From an uncultured Aeromonas sp. (GTDB taxonomy: Bacteria > Pseudomonadota > Gammaproteobacteria > Enterobacterales > Aeromonadaceae), in assembly GCA_945957575.1 (NCBI GenBank), contig CAMFLW010000002.1, positions 1 to 64,000 of the forward strand: a stretch of DNA of 64,000 nt, read 5' to 3'. Of the stretch, positions 17,943-27,073 are shown piece by piece (positions within the stretch are counted from its first letter, which is position 1; every line of letters starts with the position of its first letter). The position numbers and the translations under genes are program-made. The notes under the pieces are model-generated. The model saw only the letters and a program-made list of their open reading frames with translations. It searched no databases and had not been told where the DNA came from.

Positions 17943-19637
17943 ATGAGTGACTTAGTTTATCTTAAAGACGAAAGCGTCAATGCCGTCCACCCCGAGTTTT
18001 CCGCCCGTTTCGCCACCGTCAAAGCCAACTTTTTCTCGCGCAATCCCGCTCTCTGGCCGGTTTTTCGCGAACCCGGATTTGCCACCCTCAATGAATTTCG
18101 GGCCCGTGGCCTGGCACCGGATGCCCGCCTGAACGCCTGGCCTGATGGCCGTGCCCGTCTGGCCGATCTCTGCGAGACCATGCCGGTGCCCGCCACCATG
18201 CGCACCCCGGGCGAGCCGATGGCCGAGTTGCTGTTTGCCGCCGCGCTGTCGAAGGATTGGGAGAACCCCTCCAGCGTCGAGAACGTCATCACCATGTCAG
18301 CAGACCCGGCCATCTACGGCGCCCAACTGGGCATTCTGGCCAACCCCAATCTGGTCTACTCCGAATACGCCGGGGTCGCCGAGGAGCTGGAGAAGAAGGT
18401 GGTGCGCCAGATTGCGCTGCTGGCAGGCTATGACCCCGAGCGGGCCACCGGCATCTTCACCCAGGGGGGGACCTTCTGTAACCTCTACGGCTACCTGCTC
18501 GGCATTCGCAAAAGCTTGCCGGAGGCCAAGCACAAGGGGCTCGGCCACTATCAGGATTACCGCATCATCAACTCCCAGGGCGGTCACTACTCCAACATCA
18601 CCAACCTCTCCCTGCTCGGGGTCGATATCGAGAACAAGACCATCCGCATTCAGGTCGGCGAGAACAATGACATCGATCTCGACCACCTTGAACGCACCCT
18701 GACCGCCTGTTTTGCCCTGAAACACGTGGTGCCCACCATCATGCTCACCATGGGCACCACCGACACCTTCGGGGTGGATCAGGTGAAACCCGTGTTCGAG
18801 CTGCGCAATCGCCTCTGCGAGCAGTTCGAAGTGACGGTCAAGCCGCACATCCACGTCGATGCGGCTATCGGTTGGTCGATGATCTTCTTCCTCGATTACG
18901 ACTTTGCCGCCAACCCGCTCGCCATCAACAGTGCCACCCTGGCGGGGATCGAGCGCAACGTGGCGCGCTTTGCCGAGCTCAAATATGCCGACTCCTTTAC
19001 CGTTGACTTCCAGAAGTGGGGCTATGTGCCCTACACCTCCAGTCTGGTGATGATCAAGGAGCAGGACGATCTCAAGGCGATGGAGAACGACCCGGAGAAC
19101 TTCTCCTACTTCGAGCGGGATATTCAGGGCCAGACCCACCTGCAATCCACCATCGAGTGCTCCCGCGGCGCGAGCGGCCTTTTCGGTGCCTATGCGGCAC
19201 TCAACTATATGGGGGTCGAGGGGTATCGCACCGTGCTGGCCCACTGCCTGCAAAATGCCAACTACTTCCGCTTCCGGTTAAGCCAGCTCGGCAACGTCAA
19301 GCTGGTGGCGCAGGAGAATCAGGGGCCGAGTGTCGGCTTCAAGATCTACAACCCCGAGTGGGTGAGCGATCCGGAGGCCGAGTTTGCCTTCGAGCTGGCC
19401 CGCTCCAGCGATCCTGCCTACAAGACGCGGTTGCAGCGCAACACCGACTATCACCGCAGCCTGTTCAAGGGGCGCGGCAAGGTGGGGCTCTACACCAACT
19501 GGGTGGAGGCGGTGGCCCACTCTGACTACGACGCCCGCGGCAAGTACTCCTACATCGCCGGGGAGAAGGCGGTCTTTATGAACCCGGCCTGCACCCGCGA
19601 GCAGATCGACGCCTTTATCGACCATATTCGCGGTTGA
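17943..19637 (+). CDS. PLP-dependent group II decarboxylase
   Basis: 564 residues, a fold-type I PLP enzyme of the glutamate/aromatic/aspartate decarboxylase superfamily. Visible features: GIFTQGGTFCNLYG (phosphate loop), the NSQGGHYSN histidine that stacks on PLP, the HIHVDAAIGWS aspartate, and the Schiff-base lysine K358 in VDFQKWGYVPY. It lacks the common HK pair (Gln replaces His before the lysine). The substrate cannot be fixed; aspartate decarboxylation for beta-alanine supply (PanP-like) is one option. No Shine-Dalgarno is obvious before the ATG. It is monocistronic, with terminators on both sides. Confidence 0.8.
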   Translation: MSDLVYLKDESVNAVHPEFSARFATVKANFFSRNPALWPVFREPGFATLNEFRARGLAPDARLNAWPDGRARLADLCETMPVPATMRTPGEPMAELLFAAALSKDWENPSSVENVITMSADPAIYGAQLGILANPNLVYSEYAGVAEELEKKVVRQIALLAGYDPERATGIFTQGGTFCNLYGYLLGIRKSLPEAKHKGLGHYQDYRIINSQGGHYSNITNLSLLGVDIENKTIRIQVGENNDIDLDHLERTLTACFALKHVVPTIMLTMGTTDTFGVDQVKPVFELRNRLCEQFEVTVKPHIHVDAAIGWSMIFFLDYDFAANPLAINSATLAGIERNVARFAELKYADSFTVDFQKWGYVPYTSSLVMIKEQDDLKAMENDPENFSYFERDIQGQTHLQSTIECSRGASGLFGAYAALNYMGVEGYRTVLAHCLQNANYFRFRLSQLGNVKLVAQENQGPSVGFKIYNPEWVSDPEAEFAFELARSSDPAYKTRLQRNTDYHRSLFKGRGKVGLYTNWVEAVAHSDYDARGKYSYIAGEKAVFMNPACTREQIDAFIDHIRG

Positions 19638-19712
19638 TGGATGTTGCCCTGACAGCCGAGCGCGGCCTGTGATGGCAAGAGGAGGTGAGGGAACCTCGCC
19701 AAAAAATAAACA

Positions 19713-19745
19713 AAGGGCAAGCCGGCTGGCTTGCCCTTCTGTTTT
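19713..19745. terminator. Bidirectional terminator between convergent genes
   Basis: 11-bp stem AAGGGCAAGCC/GGCTTGCCCTT with loop GGCT. T-rich tracts follow on both strands, serving the decarboxylase on the plus strand and the NAD(P)-binding protein on the minus strand. Confidence 0.85.
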
Positions 19746-19781
19746 TACGGATCTGTGCGTAAGTAGTGGGGAAGGCCGGGT

Positions 19782-20411
19782 TCAGAGGGCCAGCAACTGC
19801 TCGTTTTCGACAATCTCGCATCCGGCGGGTTGCCGGGAGAGGGTAATCATGGCGTGGGCCACCTGACTGGCCTCGATGGCGCGCCAGCGGGCGAGCTTGC
19901 CAATCAGCAGCGGTCGAAACAGCGGATAGATGGCCTGAAAGATCTGCTCCGAGCGGCGCGGCGGTTGTCTATCCCCCAGCAGCATGGCGGGTCGCACGAT
20001 GGCGAGCCGCGGCCAGGATTGGGCCAGCAGGGCTTGTTCCATCTCCCCCTTGGTACGCGGATAGAGGGCCAGGGAGCGCTGGTTTGCGCCAAGGCTGGAG
20101 ACCACGATCAACCGTTGACAACCGTGGCGGCGGGCCAGTTCGGCAAAGGCGACCACATAGTCGAGATCGACCCGGCGAAACGCCTCGGCAGAGCCCGCCT
20201 CCTTGCGGGTGGTGCCGAGGGCGCAGAAGGCGATATCCACCGGTCGGGGCAGGGTGATGCTGGCCAGATCATCAAAATCGACCGGCAGCCAGTGGTGCGC
20301 CTCCTTGCCCGGCTTGCGACAGAGCAGGGTCAGTTCATGTTCGGCAGGCAGTTGCTGCACCAGTTCGCGACCAATCAGGCCACTGGCTCCGGCAATCAGG
20401 ATCCGGCTCAT
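19782..20411 (-). CDS. NAD(P)H-binding Rossmann-fold protein (SDR-like)
   Basis: 209 residues. The N-terminal dinucleotide motif GASGLIGRELV is followed by VVSSLGA and Y-x3-K (YPRTKGE), the catalytic pair of atypical short-chain dehydrogenases, as in HTATIP2/YbjT-like proteins. The start at 20411 is used because GGGAGA lies upstream and the Rossmann motif begins almost at once; the 13-residue extension is unsupported. Substrate unknown. Confidence 0.85.
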   Translation of the reverse strand: MSRILIAGASGLIGRELVQQLPAEHELTLLCRKPGKEAHHWLPVDFDDLASITLPRPVDIAFCALGTTRKEAGSAEAFRRVDLDYVVAFAELARRHGCQRLIVVSSLGANQRSLALYPRTKGEMEQALLAQSWPRLAIVRPAMLLGDRQPPRRSEQIFQAIYPLFRPLLIGKLARWRAIEASQVAHAMITLSRQPAGCEIVENEQLLAL

Positions 20412-20564
20412 GGGGATTCTCCCTGTGTCATTCGATGGTGTTGATGCCATGATGGCTGCTCATCAGCATCAGCCAATTTGCAGGCAGCTGCAATGGGAGG
20501 AGATGACACGACATCCCCTGACGGGATAACGGGCAAGATAGATAGTGCAGAGGCTGGATAAAAC

Positions 20565-20587
20565 AAAACCGGCGCGAGGCCGGTTTT
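20565..20587 (-). terminator. Terminator after bamE
   Basis: Stem AAAACCGGC/GCCGGTTTT with a 5-base loop. The minus strand continues TTTTGTTTTATCC. Confidence 0.8.
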
Positions 20588-20595
20588 GCGGTATA

Positions 20596-20934
20596 TCAGA
20601 GCGGGGTATTGAAGGCCGCTGGCAGCGGGAAATCCCCCGTCACCGTGGTGAGCCTGTCATTGGCAAAGGTCACTGTGAGCTCCTTGCGCTCTTTCTCACC
20701 GCGCCCCGGCTGGAACTCATAGAGGTAGTACCAGGTGTTGGGATCAAAGCCGTCACGCAGCATGGGGGTTCCCAGTACATAGCTGACCTGCTCGCGGGTC
20801 ATCCCCTGGCGCAGTTTGTCGACCTGTTTTTGTTCTACGTAGTTGCCCTGGGGAATATCGATACGATAGACCAGGCTACAACCGGAGAGGGTGAGGGCGG
20901 TCAAAGCCGCGGCAATCAGGTGTTTCATCCGCAT
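20596..20934 (-). CDS. bamE: Outer-membrane assembly lipoprotein BamE (SmpA/OmlA)
   Basis: 112 residues. A lipoprotein signal ends at the lipobox LSGC (about residues 16-19), followed by the SmpA/OmlA fold: QGNYVEQKQVDKLRQGMTREQV, VLGTPML, and the WYYLYEF strand. BamE is a periplasm-facing lipoprotein of the BAM complex that inserts outer-membrane beta-barrels. A second ATG two codons downstream is an equally good start. Confidence 0.92.
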   Translation of the reverse strand: MRMKHLIAAALTALTLSGCSLVYRIDIPQGNYVEQKQVDKLRQGMTREQVSYVLGTPMLRDGFDPNTWYYLYEFQPGRGEKERKELTVTFANDRLTTVTGDFPLPAAFNTPL

Positions 20935-21071
20935 ATCGAGTTCAGATCATCCATACAGTCTTTTTTGGCTCGGCAAATCATACCGACTCCCTCCACGGAA
21001 GTAAAAAGCCATTGATCCATCAACCAATAAAAAGGGCCGCACTGCGACCCTTTCTGGCAATCAGGTGGCCG

Positions 21072-21946
21072 TTACATGGCGGCGCGGAAGATGGCGACGA
21101 TCTCTTCGTGGCTCGCCTGTTTCGGGTTGGTGAAGCCGCAGGCATCTTTCAGGGCGTTGCTGGCCAGGGTATCGAAGTCATCGGCCTTGACGCCGAGCTG
21201 CTCCAGACCGGCCGGGATCTTCACATCCAGCGCCAGCTGCTTGATGGCGGCAATGGCAGCAGCGGCGCCCTGCTCGTCGTTCATGGCGCTCACGTCCACA
21301 CCCATGTAGCGGGCCACATCCTTCAGACGGGCGGCGCTCACCTGGACGTTGAACGCCTGAACGTGGGGCAGCAGCACGGCGTTGCAGACTCCGTGGGGCA
21401 GGTCGTAGAAGCCGCCCAGCTGGTGGGCCATGGCGTGCACGTAGCCCAGGCTTGCGTTGTTGAAGGCCATGCCGGCCAGGAACTGGGCATAGGCCATCTG
21501 CTCGCGGGCATGCAGGTCATCGCCCTGGTTGACGGCGGTGCGCAGGTGCTTGGCGATCAGCTCGATGGCCATCACGGCGCTGGCATCGGTCACCGGGGTG
21601 GCGATGGTGGAGACATACGCCTCGATGGCGTGGGTCAGGGCATCCATACCGGTGGCGGCGGTGAGGCCGGCCGGCTTGGCCAGCATCAGCTCGGGATCGT
21701 TGACCGACATTAGCGGGGTAACATGCTTGTCGATGATGGCCATTTTCACGTGGCGCGCTTCGTCGGTGATGATGCAGAAGCGGGTCATCTCGGAGGCGGT
21801 ACCGGCGGTGGTGTTGATGGCGATAAGCGGCAGTTGCGGCTTGGCAGAGCGATCCACCCCTTCGTAATCCTTGATGTTGCCACCGTTGGCGGCGACCAGC
21901 GCGATGCCTTTGGCGCAGTCATGGGGCGAGCCGCCACCCAGCGAGA
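21072..21946 (-). pseudogene. yiaY: Iron-containing alcohol dehydrogenase YiaY, 3' part, cut by prophage
   Basis: From [12 protein letters not shown] to the C-terminus [11 protein letters not shown] this is the group III iron-dependent alcohol dehydrogenase YiaY (289 residues here). The iron ligands are in the [25 protein letters not shown] and LPHGVCNAV blocks. The frame stays open into the prophage end (to 22088), which would make a fusion with phage-encoded residues, but the natural start is 35 kb away. Joined to the 57127-57408 fragment it gives an uninterrupted 383-codon gene. Confidence 0.93.
21942..21946. repeat. Target-site duplication CGAGA, left copy
   Basis: The five bases CGAGA precede the phage terminus TGTAACC. 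The identical five bases follow the right terminus at 57127-57131. Five-base duplication is the Mu-family rule. Confidence 0.92.
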
Positions 21947-21961
21947 TGTAACCGACCACAG

Positions 21962-22125
21962 AGAATGAAAAAACCGGGAGCAGCCGAAAGTAAGTGGGAA
22001 TTCGTGGGACAAACTCAAGGCTGACAAGGCTTAGAAGGCGATCCGAAGGTGCCCGGCGCGCGCGGCGCCAAAATGAAAGACGGCGCATGAATATGGTGTT
22101 TAATGCGCCGGAAATGATAAACGAG
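21962..22125. promoter_or_regulatory. Left-end transposase-binding sites (candidate)
   Basis: Three related segments share an RATGAWAR core: AGAATGAAAAAACC (21962-21975), CCAAAATGAAAGACGG (22068-22083) and CGGAAATGATAAACGAG (22109-22125). A like segment is found inverted at the right end (57099-57116). Spaced transposase sites at each end are typical of Mu. The assignment is by pattern only. Confidence 0.45.
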
Positions 22126-22216
22126 ATTTACCCTTGAACTGGTGGTTTAACCGGGTGTTTAAATGCAGCGGCCAAATAGCTTGGCGAGGCCACATCACAA
22201 TTTCAGATAGTCGCAG

Positions 22217-23011
22217 TTAAAAAAAATCATGCCCGAGCCAAACCACCTTGCCAATGATGCTCAACGAGTCCAGCTCGTTCGGCATAACCGCCAGGGTGTC
22301 GTATCCGGTTTTATTGTCGCTGATGATGTTCACCCCGCCATCAACCCGCTTCTGCAGCCGCTTGGCATAGAGTTCATCCCCCAGACGAAGCACGAACAGG
22401 CCGCCATCCTGGATCTGGTTGCGGCTTATATCCACCAGGATAGAGTCGCCAGAATGGATGGTTGGCTCCATGCTGTCCCCCTTGGCAAACACCACTACCA
22501 GGTTATCTGGGTTCAACTGGCGGTATTTGAGCCACTTACGGCGGAACGCCAGCCTGCGTTTAACACTATGGTCATCATTAAACGCGCCATGCCCGGCACT
22601 CACCGAGATGTGGTAGCCGTCGATCAGCACATACTCTTCATCAAACTCCTCCCATTTGTAGCAAATAGAAGGCTCTGATATCACCTTGATATTGTTGTCT
22701 TTTTTATATTCTTCGTTGAGCGTGTGAGTCGATGGATTAGCTGATGCTGGCTCATCGGCTGAGCTACCTGACAGCAACCAAACCAAATCTACGCCTTTTG
22801 CCCGCGCGATGGCGAGAGCGTCATCAGCTCTGGGAATGCGGCCTTTTAAAAAGGTGCGGACAGCGCCCTCTGAGAGTCCGATCTCTTCTGCGAATGAGCG
22901 CACGCTTTGGGTACCAATGACCTCAGTTAAACGCTCAGGGAAGGATCCGATCCCACTCCTAAGAAACGGATCTGCATTTCCGATCTGGTTCTCGTTTTCC
23001 GATTCCATCAT
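22217..23011 (-). CDS. Prophage repressor, LexA-like (HTH + S24 peptidase)
   Basis: 264 residues. The N-terminal helix-turn-helix is at about 35-60 (SFAEEIGLSEGAVRTFLKG). The C-terminal S24 peptidase domain has the catalytic serine S180 in GDSMEPT and the lysine K217 in LYAKRLQ. An Ala-Gly pair (A139-G140 in SVSAGHG) is the likely self-cleavage site. Unlike Mu c, this design predicts RecA-dependent induction by DNA damage. It is divergent from the early operon. Two adjacent ATGs make the first residue uncertain. Confidence 0.9.
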   Translation of the reverse strand: MMESENENQIGNADPFLRSGIGSFPERLTEVIGTQSVRSFAEEIGLSEGAVRTFLKGRIPRADDALAIARAKGVDLVWLLSGSSADEPASANPSTHTLNEEYKKDNNIKVISEPSICYKWEEFDEEYVLIDGYHISVSAGHGAFNDDHSVKRRLAFRRKWLKYRQLNPDNLVVVFAKGDSMEPTIHSGDSILVDISRNQIQDGGLFVLRLGDELYAKRLQKRVDGGVNIISDNKTGYDTLAVMPNELDSLSIIGKVVWLGHDFF

Positions 23012-23051
23012 ATCCCTTTTAAATCAAGCAGTTAAAAGCGCATCTCATTAT

Positions 23052-23167
23052 GCGTACATTTGTGAGTGTCGGAAGCGTACATTTATCATTTCTAGTGATT
23101 GACGTGCGTACGAAACGGATCAATAATCACGAATGTTCGCAGTGCGTATAAATGTAAAGTGTACGCA
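23052..23167. promoter_or_regulatory. Repressor/Ner operator cluster
   Basis: GCGTACATTTGT (23052-23063) and GCGTACATTTAT (23075-23086) are direct repeats 23 bp apart. TGCGTACGAAA (23105-23115) and TGCGTATAAATGTA (from 23143) are further copies, and TGTACGCA (23160-23167) is an inverted one. They fill the gap between the divergent repressor and early genes, where Mu-type repressors and Ner bind. Confidence 0.65.
23099..23127 (+). promoter_or_regulatory. Early promoter (Pe-like)
   Basis: TTGACG, a 17-bp spacer, then AATAAT: 5 of 6 matches to sigma-70 consensus at each hexamer with ideal spacing. One operator copy lies in the spacer, so repressor binding would block it. It points to the Ner-like and transposase genes. 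Confidence 0.65.
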
Positions 23168-23205
23168 ATGCGAATAACCAACGGATATTAACACGGAATG
23201 AACCG

Positions 23206-23451
23206 ATGGAAATACGAAGCGCGAAACACATACATGCACACCTTGTAGCCAAAGGCTCAAGCTGTCGTGCATGGGCCCTGTCTCGTGATTACAACCCACG
23301 AACAGTCCAGCTGTATGTTCAAATGTACGCGCCTGACACTAACCGGTTACCACGGGATGGATCCCTTGCCGACAGGATCATGAAAGAGCTGTATGAGTTC
23401 ATTGGTTACCAGCAAGGGGCCGAGTCAGGTGAGGAGCATGACCATGAGTGA
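23206..23451 (+). CDS. Ner-like DNA-binding protein, first early gene
   Basis: 81 residues. The helix-turn-helix-like segment CRAWALSRDYNPRTVQLYVQMY is at about 20-41. In Mu, Ner turns down repressor and early transcription during lytic growth. The call rests on position (first gene of the early operon, facing the repressor) and the helix pattern; sequence similarity to Mu Ner was not evident by eye. The stop overlaps the transposase start by 8 bases. Confidence 0.7.
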   Translation: MEIRSAKHIHAHLVAKGSSCRAWALSRDYNPRTVQLYVQMYAPDTNRLPRDGSLADRIMKELYEFIGYQQGAESGEEHDHE

Positions 23452-25657
23452 GTGGTTTACTTCGATTAAACTGGCCGGTTTGCCTGGTCTGCCTGCAACA
23501 GATCGCGCAATTCGGATCCGGGCTAGCAAAGAGAATTGGAAATCCAGACCAAGGGAAGTAGGTAAAGGCAGCGAGTTCCACATCAGTTCACTGCCAGCAG
23601 AAACCCGCCGTTATCTGGCGGAGCAGGCTGTGGCTGAGCAAGGTCAGGCCGTGACCGATCACAGTGCTGGCGGCAAGGCGATGGCCAAGCTATTGGAGCG
23701 GGAGCGCCCGGTCAAGCCTGATGCTGGCCGCAAACTGCTGACCCTGAGCGAAGCCCCACGCAAAAAAGTAGATGCCAGACTGCTGATTTTGCAGGCCGCC
23801 GATATCTTTCTGGCGCCCTATCACGCCTGCCAGCAAGGGGAGGTGGGACGCCGGATCTTTATCGAGGCATACCGTACCCGCAGCCTGCAGTTGCCAGCCA
23901 GCGTCTATGAGCGGCAAAAACCGTTCAGCCTGATCACGTTGCGCCGTTGGCAAAGCTCGCTGGCTAATGAAGGCCCAGCCGCACTGGCTGGCAATTATCA
24001 GCGTGAACGGCCCTCAACCGTTGAGCAAAGCCCTGAGTTGGCCCAGTTCCTCACTGCATTGGTGACGGCCAAGCCACACCTGGCCAACAAGTGGGGCGCT
24101 CTGCATGAGCTTGCCACCGAGTACAACGAGATGAACAAGCTGGGATGGCATATCCCCAGCCAGTCATCCCTGCGCCGCTGGATGGTCAAGTGGTTGGCTG
24201 AAAACAAAGTGGCCTTTACCTATGCCACCAACCCGGATGCCTACAACAACAAATACCGCACAGCCATCGAGGAAATGTATCCCTGGATGGGTCAGCCGAA
24301 CGATGTGTGGGAGTTCGACAGCACTCCGGTCGATGCCATGTTGGTGGATGGCCGTCACAGTATTATCGCGGTGATCGACGTGTATACCCGTCGCGTTCGT
24401 CTGCTGGTGGCCAAGAGCTCATCCAGTGAGGGGATCTGCCTGTTGCTGCGCAAGACCTTGTTGGCCTGGGGCACCCTCAACGACAACGGTGTGATGCGTA
24501 CCGATAACGGCTCTGACTACGTGAGTCAGCGGGTCATGTCGATCTGCACCCTGCTAGATATCAATGTCAGCCGCTCCAATGCCTATTCGGGTTGGGAAAA
24601 GCCCTTTATCGAGCGATTTTTCCGCACCCTGAGCCACGGTCTGATCGAGTTGTTGCCCTCCTATATAGGCCACTGCGTGGCTGACAGGCAGGTGATTGAA
24701 GCCCGCAAGAGCTTTGCCCAGCGGTTGGAAGAAAAGCGCAAACCGGATGCGGAAAAAGAAATTTATGAGTTGGCGATGACTGCCCAAGAGCTGCAGACCC
24801 TGCTCGATAACTGGCTGGATGCCCGCTACCACAACAAAAAGCACAGCTCACTGGGGATGACCCCAAACGAGAAGTACCAGAGCGCCCGTTATCAGCGACG
24901 CGCCATTACCGATGAGTCTGCGTTGGATCTGCTGCTCAACCATATCGGTGAGGCGACCGTCTCCAAGGGCTTTATCAAGGCCGGTGGTCTCAAATACAGC
25001 GCCCCGGAGCTGTTGGAGCACACCTGGAAGAGCCAGCGGGTCAGCGTGTTTCTCGATCCGAACGATGTGGGTCGCGCCACCTTGTACCGCACCGGAGACT
25101 GGGGAGAGCGAGTGGAGGCTATCAATACCGATCTGCTCGGTAATGGCATCAGCCCAGACGCATTCCGCGCCGCCAAACGTGAGGATGCCAAGGTGCTGGC
25201 CCGCTTCCGCCGCGAGATGCGCAACGTGGCCAAGACGTTTGGCATCGACCAGCTGCACCAGGATGTGGTCACTCACTTTGTTGAGCAGGCCAAGGATGTG
25301 GCCCAATTCAAGCGCTCGGATCTGAACCTCGACAACCCGGCGCTTGCCGCCCTGACAGGGGTTGCGGCATCCAGTGAGCCGGTCGGGTTCAGCGCGGCAG
25401 AATTGGCCGCCATCGAAGCAAGACGCGAGGAGAAAGCCAAGCGAGTAGAAGCCACGGCAGGGCAGGAGTCTCGGGCGCTAAAAACCGAATACGAACAGGC
25501 CATCCATTTGGCCGAAAAAGAATTGGATTCACCGCTGACCGAGCGGGAGAAGGAGTGGCTGACCAAGTATCTCTACAGCCACAAGCTGATGGCAAAACGG
25601 ATAAATCGCCATCTGGATGAAGTTAGGGCCACACGTCAGAACCAGGCAAATGGATAA
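23444..25657 (+). CDS. A: Mu-type transposase A (DDE)
   Basis: 737 residues. The N-terminal MuA DNA-binding start SEWFTSIKLAGLPGLPAT matches the Mu pattern. The DDE core has D292 (WEFDSTPVDA), D354 (MRTDNGSDY) and E390 (EKPFIERFF), a 35-residue D-E spacing as in MuA and integrases. A C-terminal beta-barrel and B-interacting tail follow. It joins phage ends to target DNA for integration and replication. The ATG at 23444 has GAGGAG seven bases upstream; ATGs at 23393 and 23438 are less well placed. Confidence 0.96.
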   Translation: MSEWFTSIKLAGLPGLPATDRAIRIRASKENWKSRPREVGKGSEFHISSLPAETRRYLAEQAVAEQGQAVTDHSAGGKAMAKLLERERPVKPDAGRKLLTLSEAPRKKVDARLLILQAADIFLAPYHACQQGEVGRRIFIEAYRTRSLQLPASVYERQKPFSLITLRRWQSSLANEGPAALAGNYQRERPSTVEQSPELAQFLTALVTAKPHLANKWGALHELATEYNEMNKLGWHIPSQSSLRRWMVKWLAENKVAFTYATNPDAYNNKYRTAIEEMYPWMGQPNDVWEFDSTPVDAMLVDGRHSIIAVIDVYTRRVRLLVAKSSSSEGICLLLRKTLLAWGTLNDNGVMRTDNGSDYVSQRVMSICTLLDINVSRSNAYSGWEKPFIERFFRTLSHGLIELLPSYIGHCVADRQVIEARKSFAQRLEEKRKPDAEKEIYELAMTAQELQTLLDNWLDARYHNKKHSSLGMTPNEKYQSARYQRRAITDESALDLLLNHIGEATVSKGFIKAGGLKYSAPELLEHTWKSQRVSVFLDPNDVGRATLYRTGDWGERVEAINTDLLGNGISPDAFRAAKREDAKVLARFRREMRNVAKTFGIDQLHQDVVTHFVEQAKDVAQFKRSDLNLDNPALAALTGVAASSEPVGFSAAELAAIEARREEKAKRVEATAGQESRALKTEYEQAIHLAEKELDSPLTEREKEWLTKYLYSHKLMAKRINRHLDEVRATRQNQANG

Positions 25658-25699
25658 CGTGCAGCCCTGTTTAAACCATAGATAAAGGACATAAACACT

Positions 25700-26422
25700 A
25701 TGAAACACAAGATCGTTGAAGTCAAAAACATGATCAAGACCGAGCAACTGCTCGATAACTTGCTCAACCGCTCCAGCATCGTGCCGGGCATTGGCCTGAT
25801 CCACGGCCCCTCCGGCTTTGGCAAGACCACAGCCGTGGAGTGGCTGTTCAACCAGGACGAAGTAAACGGCATCTATGTCCGCTGCTACAAGGCCGACACG
25901 GTGACCAGCCTGCTGGAGCAGATCGCCAAAGAGATTGGCATTCCCCAGCGCCATAACCTGCGGGCCCAGGTCGATAGCATTGTCGAAGCCGTGCGGGCCG
26001 AAGAGTTGGCCATCTTCGTGGACGAGGCTGATTACGTGGTCGGCAATGCCCGCATCATGGAGACCCTGCGCGATATCTACGATGCCACCGAACAACCGCT
26101 GATCCTGGTCGGGATGGAAGAAATTGCCCGCCGCATCAGCCAGCGCAAGCAGCTGTTTAACCGTATCTCCCAGTGGATCGAATTCAAACCGGCTGATCTC
26201 GATGACGTGTCCCTGATTGCCAGCGAAATGCTGGAGGTGGATGTGGAAATTGATGATGCCTTGCTGGATCTCATCCGCAAACGTTCCAACGGGGTGGTTC
26301 GTACCATCGTCTCAGCCCTCGACAAGATCGAGAAGATGGCCATGGCCTCTGACGCTCGCATCATCCGCTTGGAGGATGTTGACGCCAGCGAACTGCTGCA
26401 TGACGTGCGCCGCAGCCGGTAG
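25700..26422 (+). CDS. B: Transposition ATPase B (target-DNA activator)
   Basis: 240 residues, AAA+ family: Walker A GPSGFGKTT at about 36-44 and Walker B LAIFVDEADYV at about 93-103. In Mu, B forms ATP-dependent filaments on target DNA, delivers it to A and gives target immunity. It is shorter than Mu B (about 310) because it lacks the N-terminal HTH extension, as in B3-like phages. It lies 42 bp after A. Confidence 0.92.
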   Translation: MKHKIVEVKNMIKTEQLLDNLLNRSSIVPGIGLIHGPSGFGKTTAVEWLFNQDEVNGIYVRCYKADTVTSLLEQIAKEIGIPQRHNLRAQVDSIVEAVRAEELAIFVDEADYVVGNARIMETLRDIYDATEQPLILVGMEEIARRISQRKQLFNRISQWIEFKPADLDDVSLIASEMLEVDVEIDDALLDLIRKRSNGVVRTIVSALDKIEKMAMASDARIIRLEDVDASELLHDVRRSR

Positions 26423-26467
26423 CTGTCAGATATACCCCAATAACAACAAAGCACGGGAGGGATACCA

Positions 26468-27073
26468 GTGGTTGATATGAGTGGTAAATCCAAGACGGAA
26501 GAGGCTTGGTTGTGGATGTGTAAGCAGGACTCTTTCGATCTTAGTGAGTTGTTGGCCGCGACAGAAATAAAGCAGGCGAATATTTACGCCGTAATGCGTC
26601 GTTGGCTGGCGAGTGGGCATATTCATTGTGTCGTTGAGGGGGAATTACGTCAAAGGGAGGTCTTTGGCTGTAATCGTTATCAAGTTTTGGATCTGAACAA
26701 TCCACCGAAATTTGGAACCAACCAAAGTCCGGTTAAATCTCGCGTGAAGCGGAAAAGTCGCCGTAAGACCACTCAGCAGAAGATGTGGAACACCATGAAA
26801 ATTAGCCGCGCATTTACGTTAAATGAGCTGGCTATGACATCAAATTCAACCAGCAACCATGCCTCGATATATACCAAGGCACTGACTAAAGCGGGTTATG
26901 TGAAAGTGCTGGCGAAGGCAATGCCCCACCTTGGGGAGGTTGCCAAATACCGGTTGCTAAGAGATACCGGCCGCCACGCCCCAATTGTTCGCAGGAATGG
27001 CTGTTGGGATCAGAACCAGCAACGGCTTTATCCGTTCCTGGTTGAGGAGGGTGAACATGGAAACGTGGCTTGA
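26468..27073 (+). CDS. Early-region protein with winged-helix-like repeats
   Basis: 201 residues, basic. Two segments read as DNA-binding helices: residues 20-50 (SFDLSELLAATEIKQANIYA) and 105-145 (AFTLNELAMTSNSTSNHASI), both followed by a K/R-rich wing. GGGAGG lies seven bases before the GTG at 26468, which is preferred over the ATG at 26477. The DNA is AT-richer than its neighbours. Function unknown; a transcription factor or replication accessory protein is possible. Confidence 0.65.
   Translation: MVDMSGKSKTEEAWLWMCKQDSFDLSELLAATEIKQANIYAVMRRWLASGHIHCVVEGELRQREVFGCNRYQVLDLNNPPKFGTNQSPVKSRVKRKSRRKTTQQKMWNTMKISRAFTLNELAMTSNSTSNHASIYTKALTKAGYVKVLAKAMPHLGEVAKYRLLRDTGRHAPIVRRNGCWDQNQQRLYPFLVEEGEHGNVA

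Noticed and set aside
21072..22088. 338-codon alcohol dehydrogenase read as an intact gene
   Set aside because: The first 47 or so codons are phage-end sequence and the true N-terminus lies at 57127-57408.
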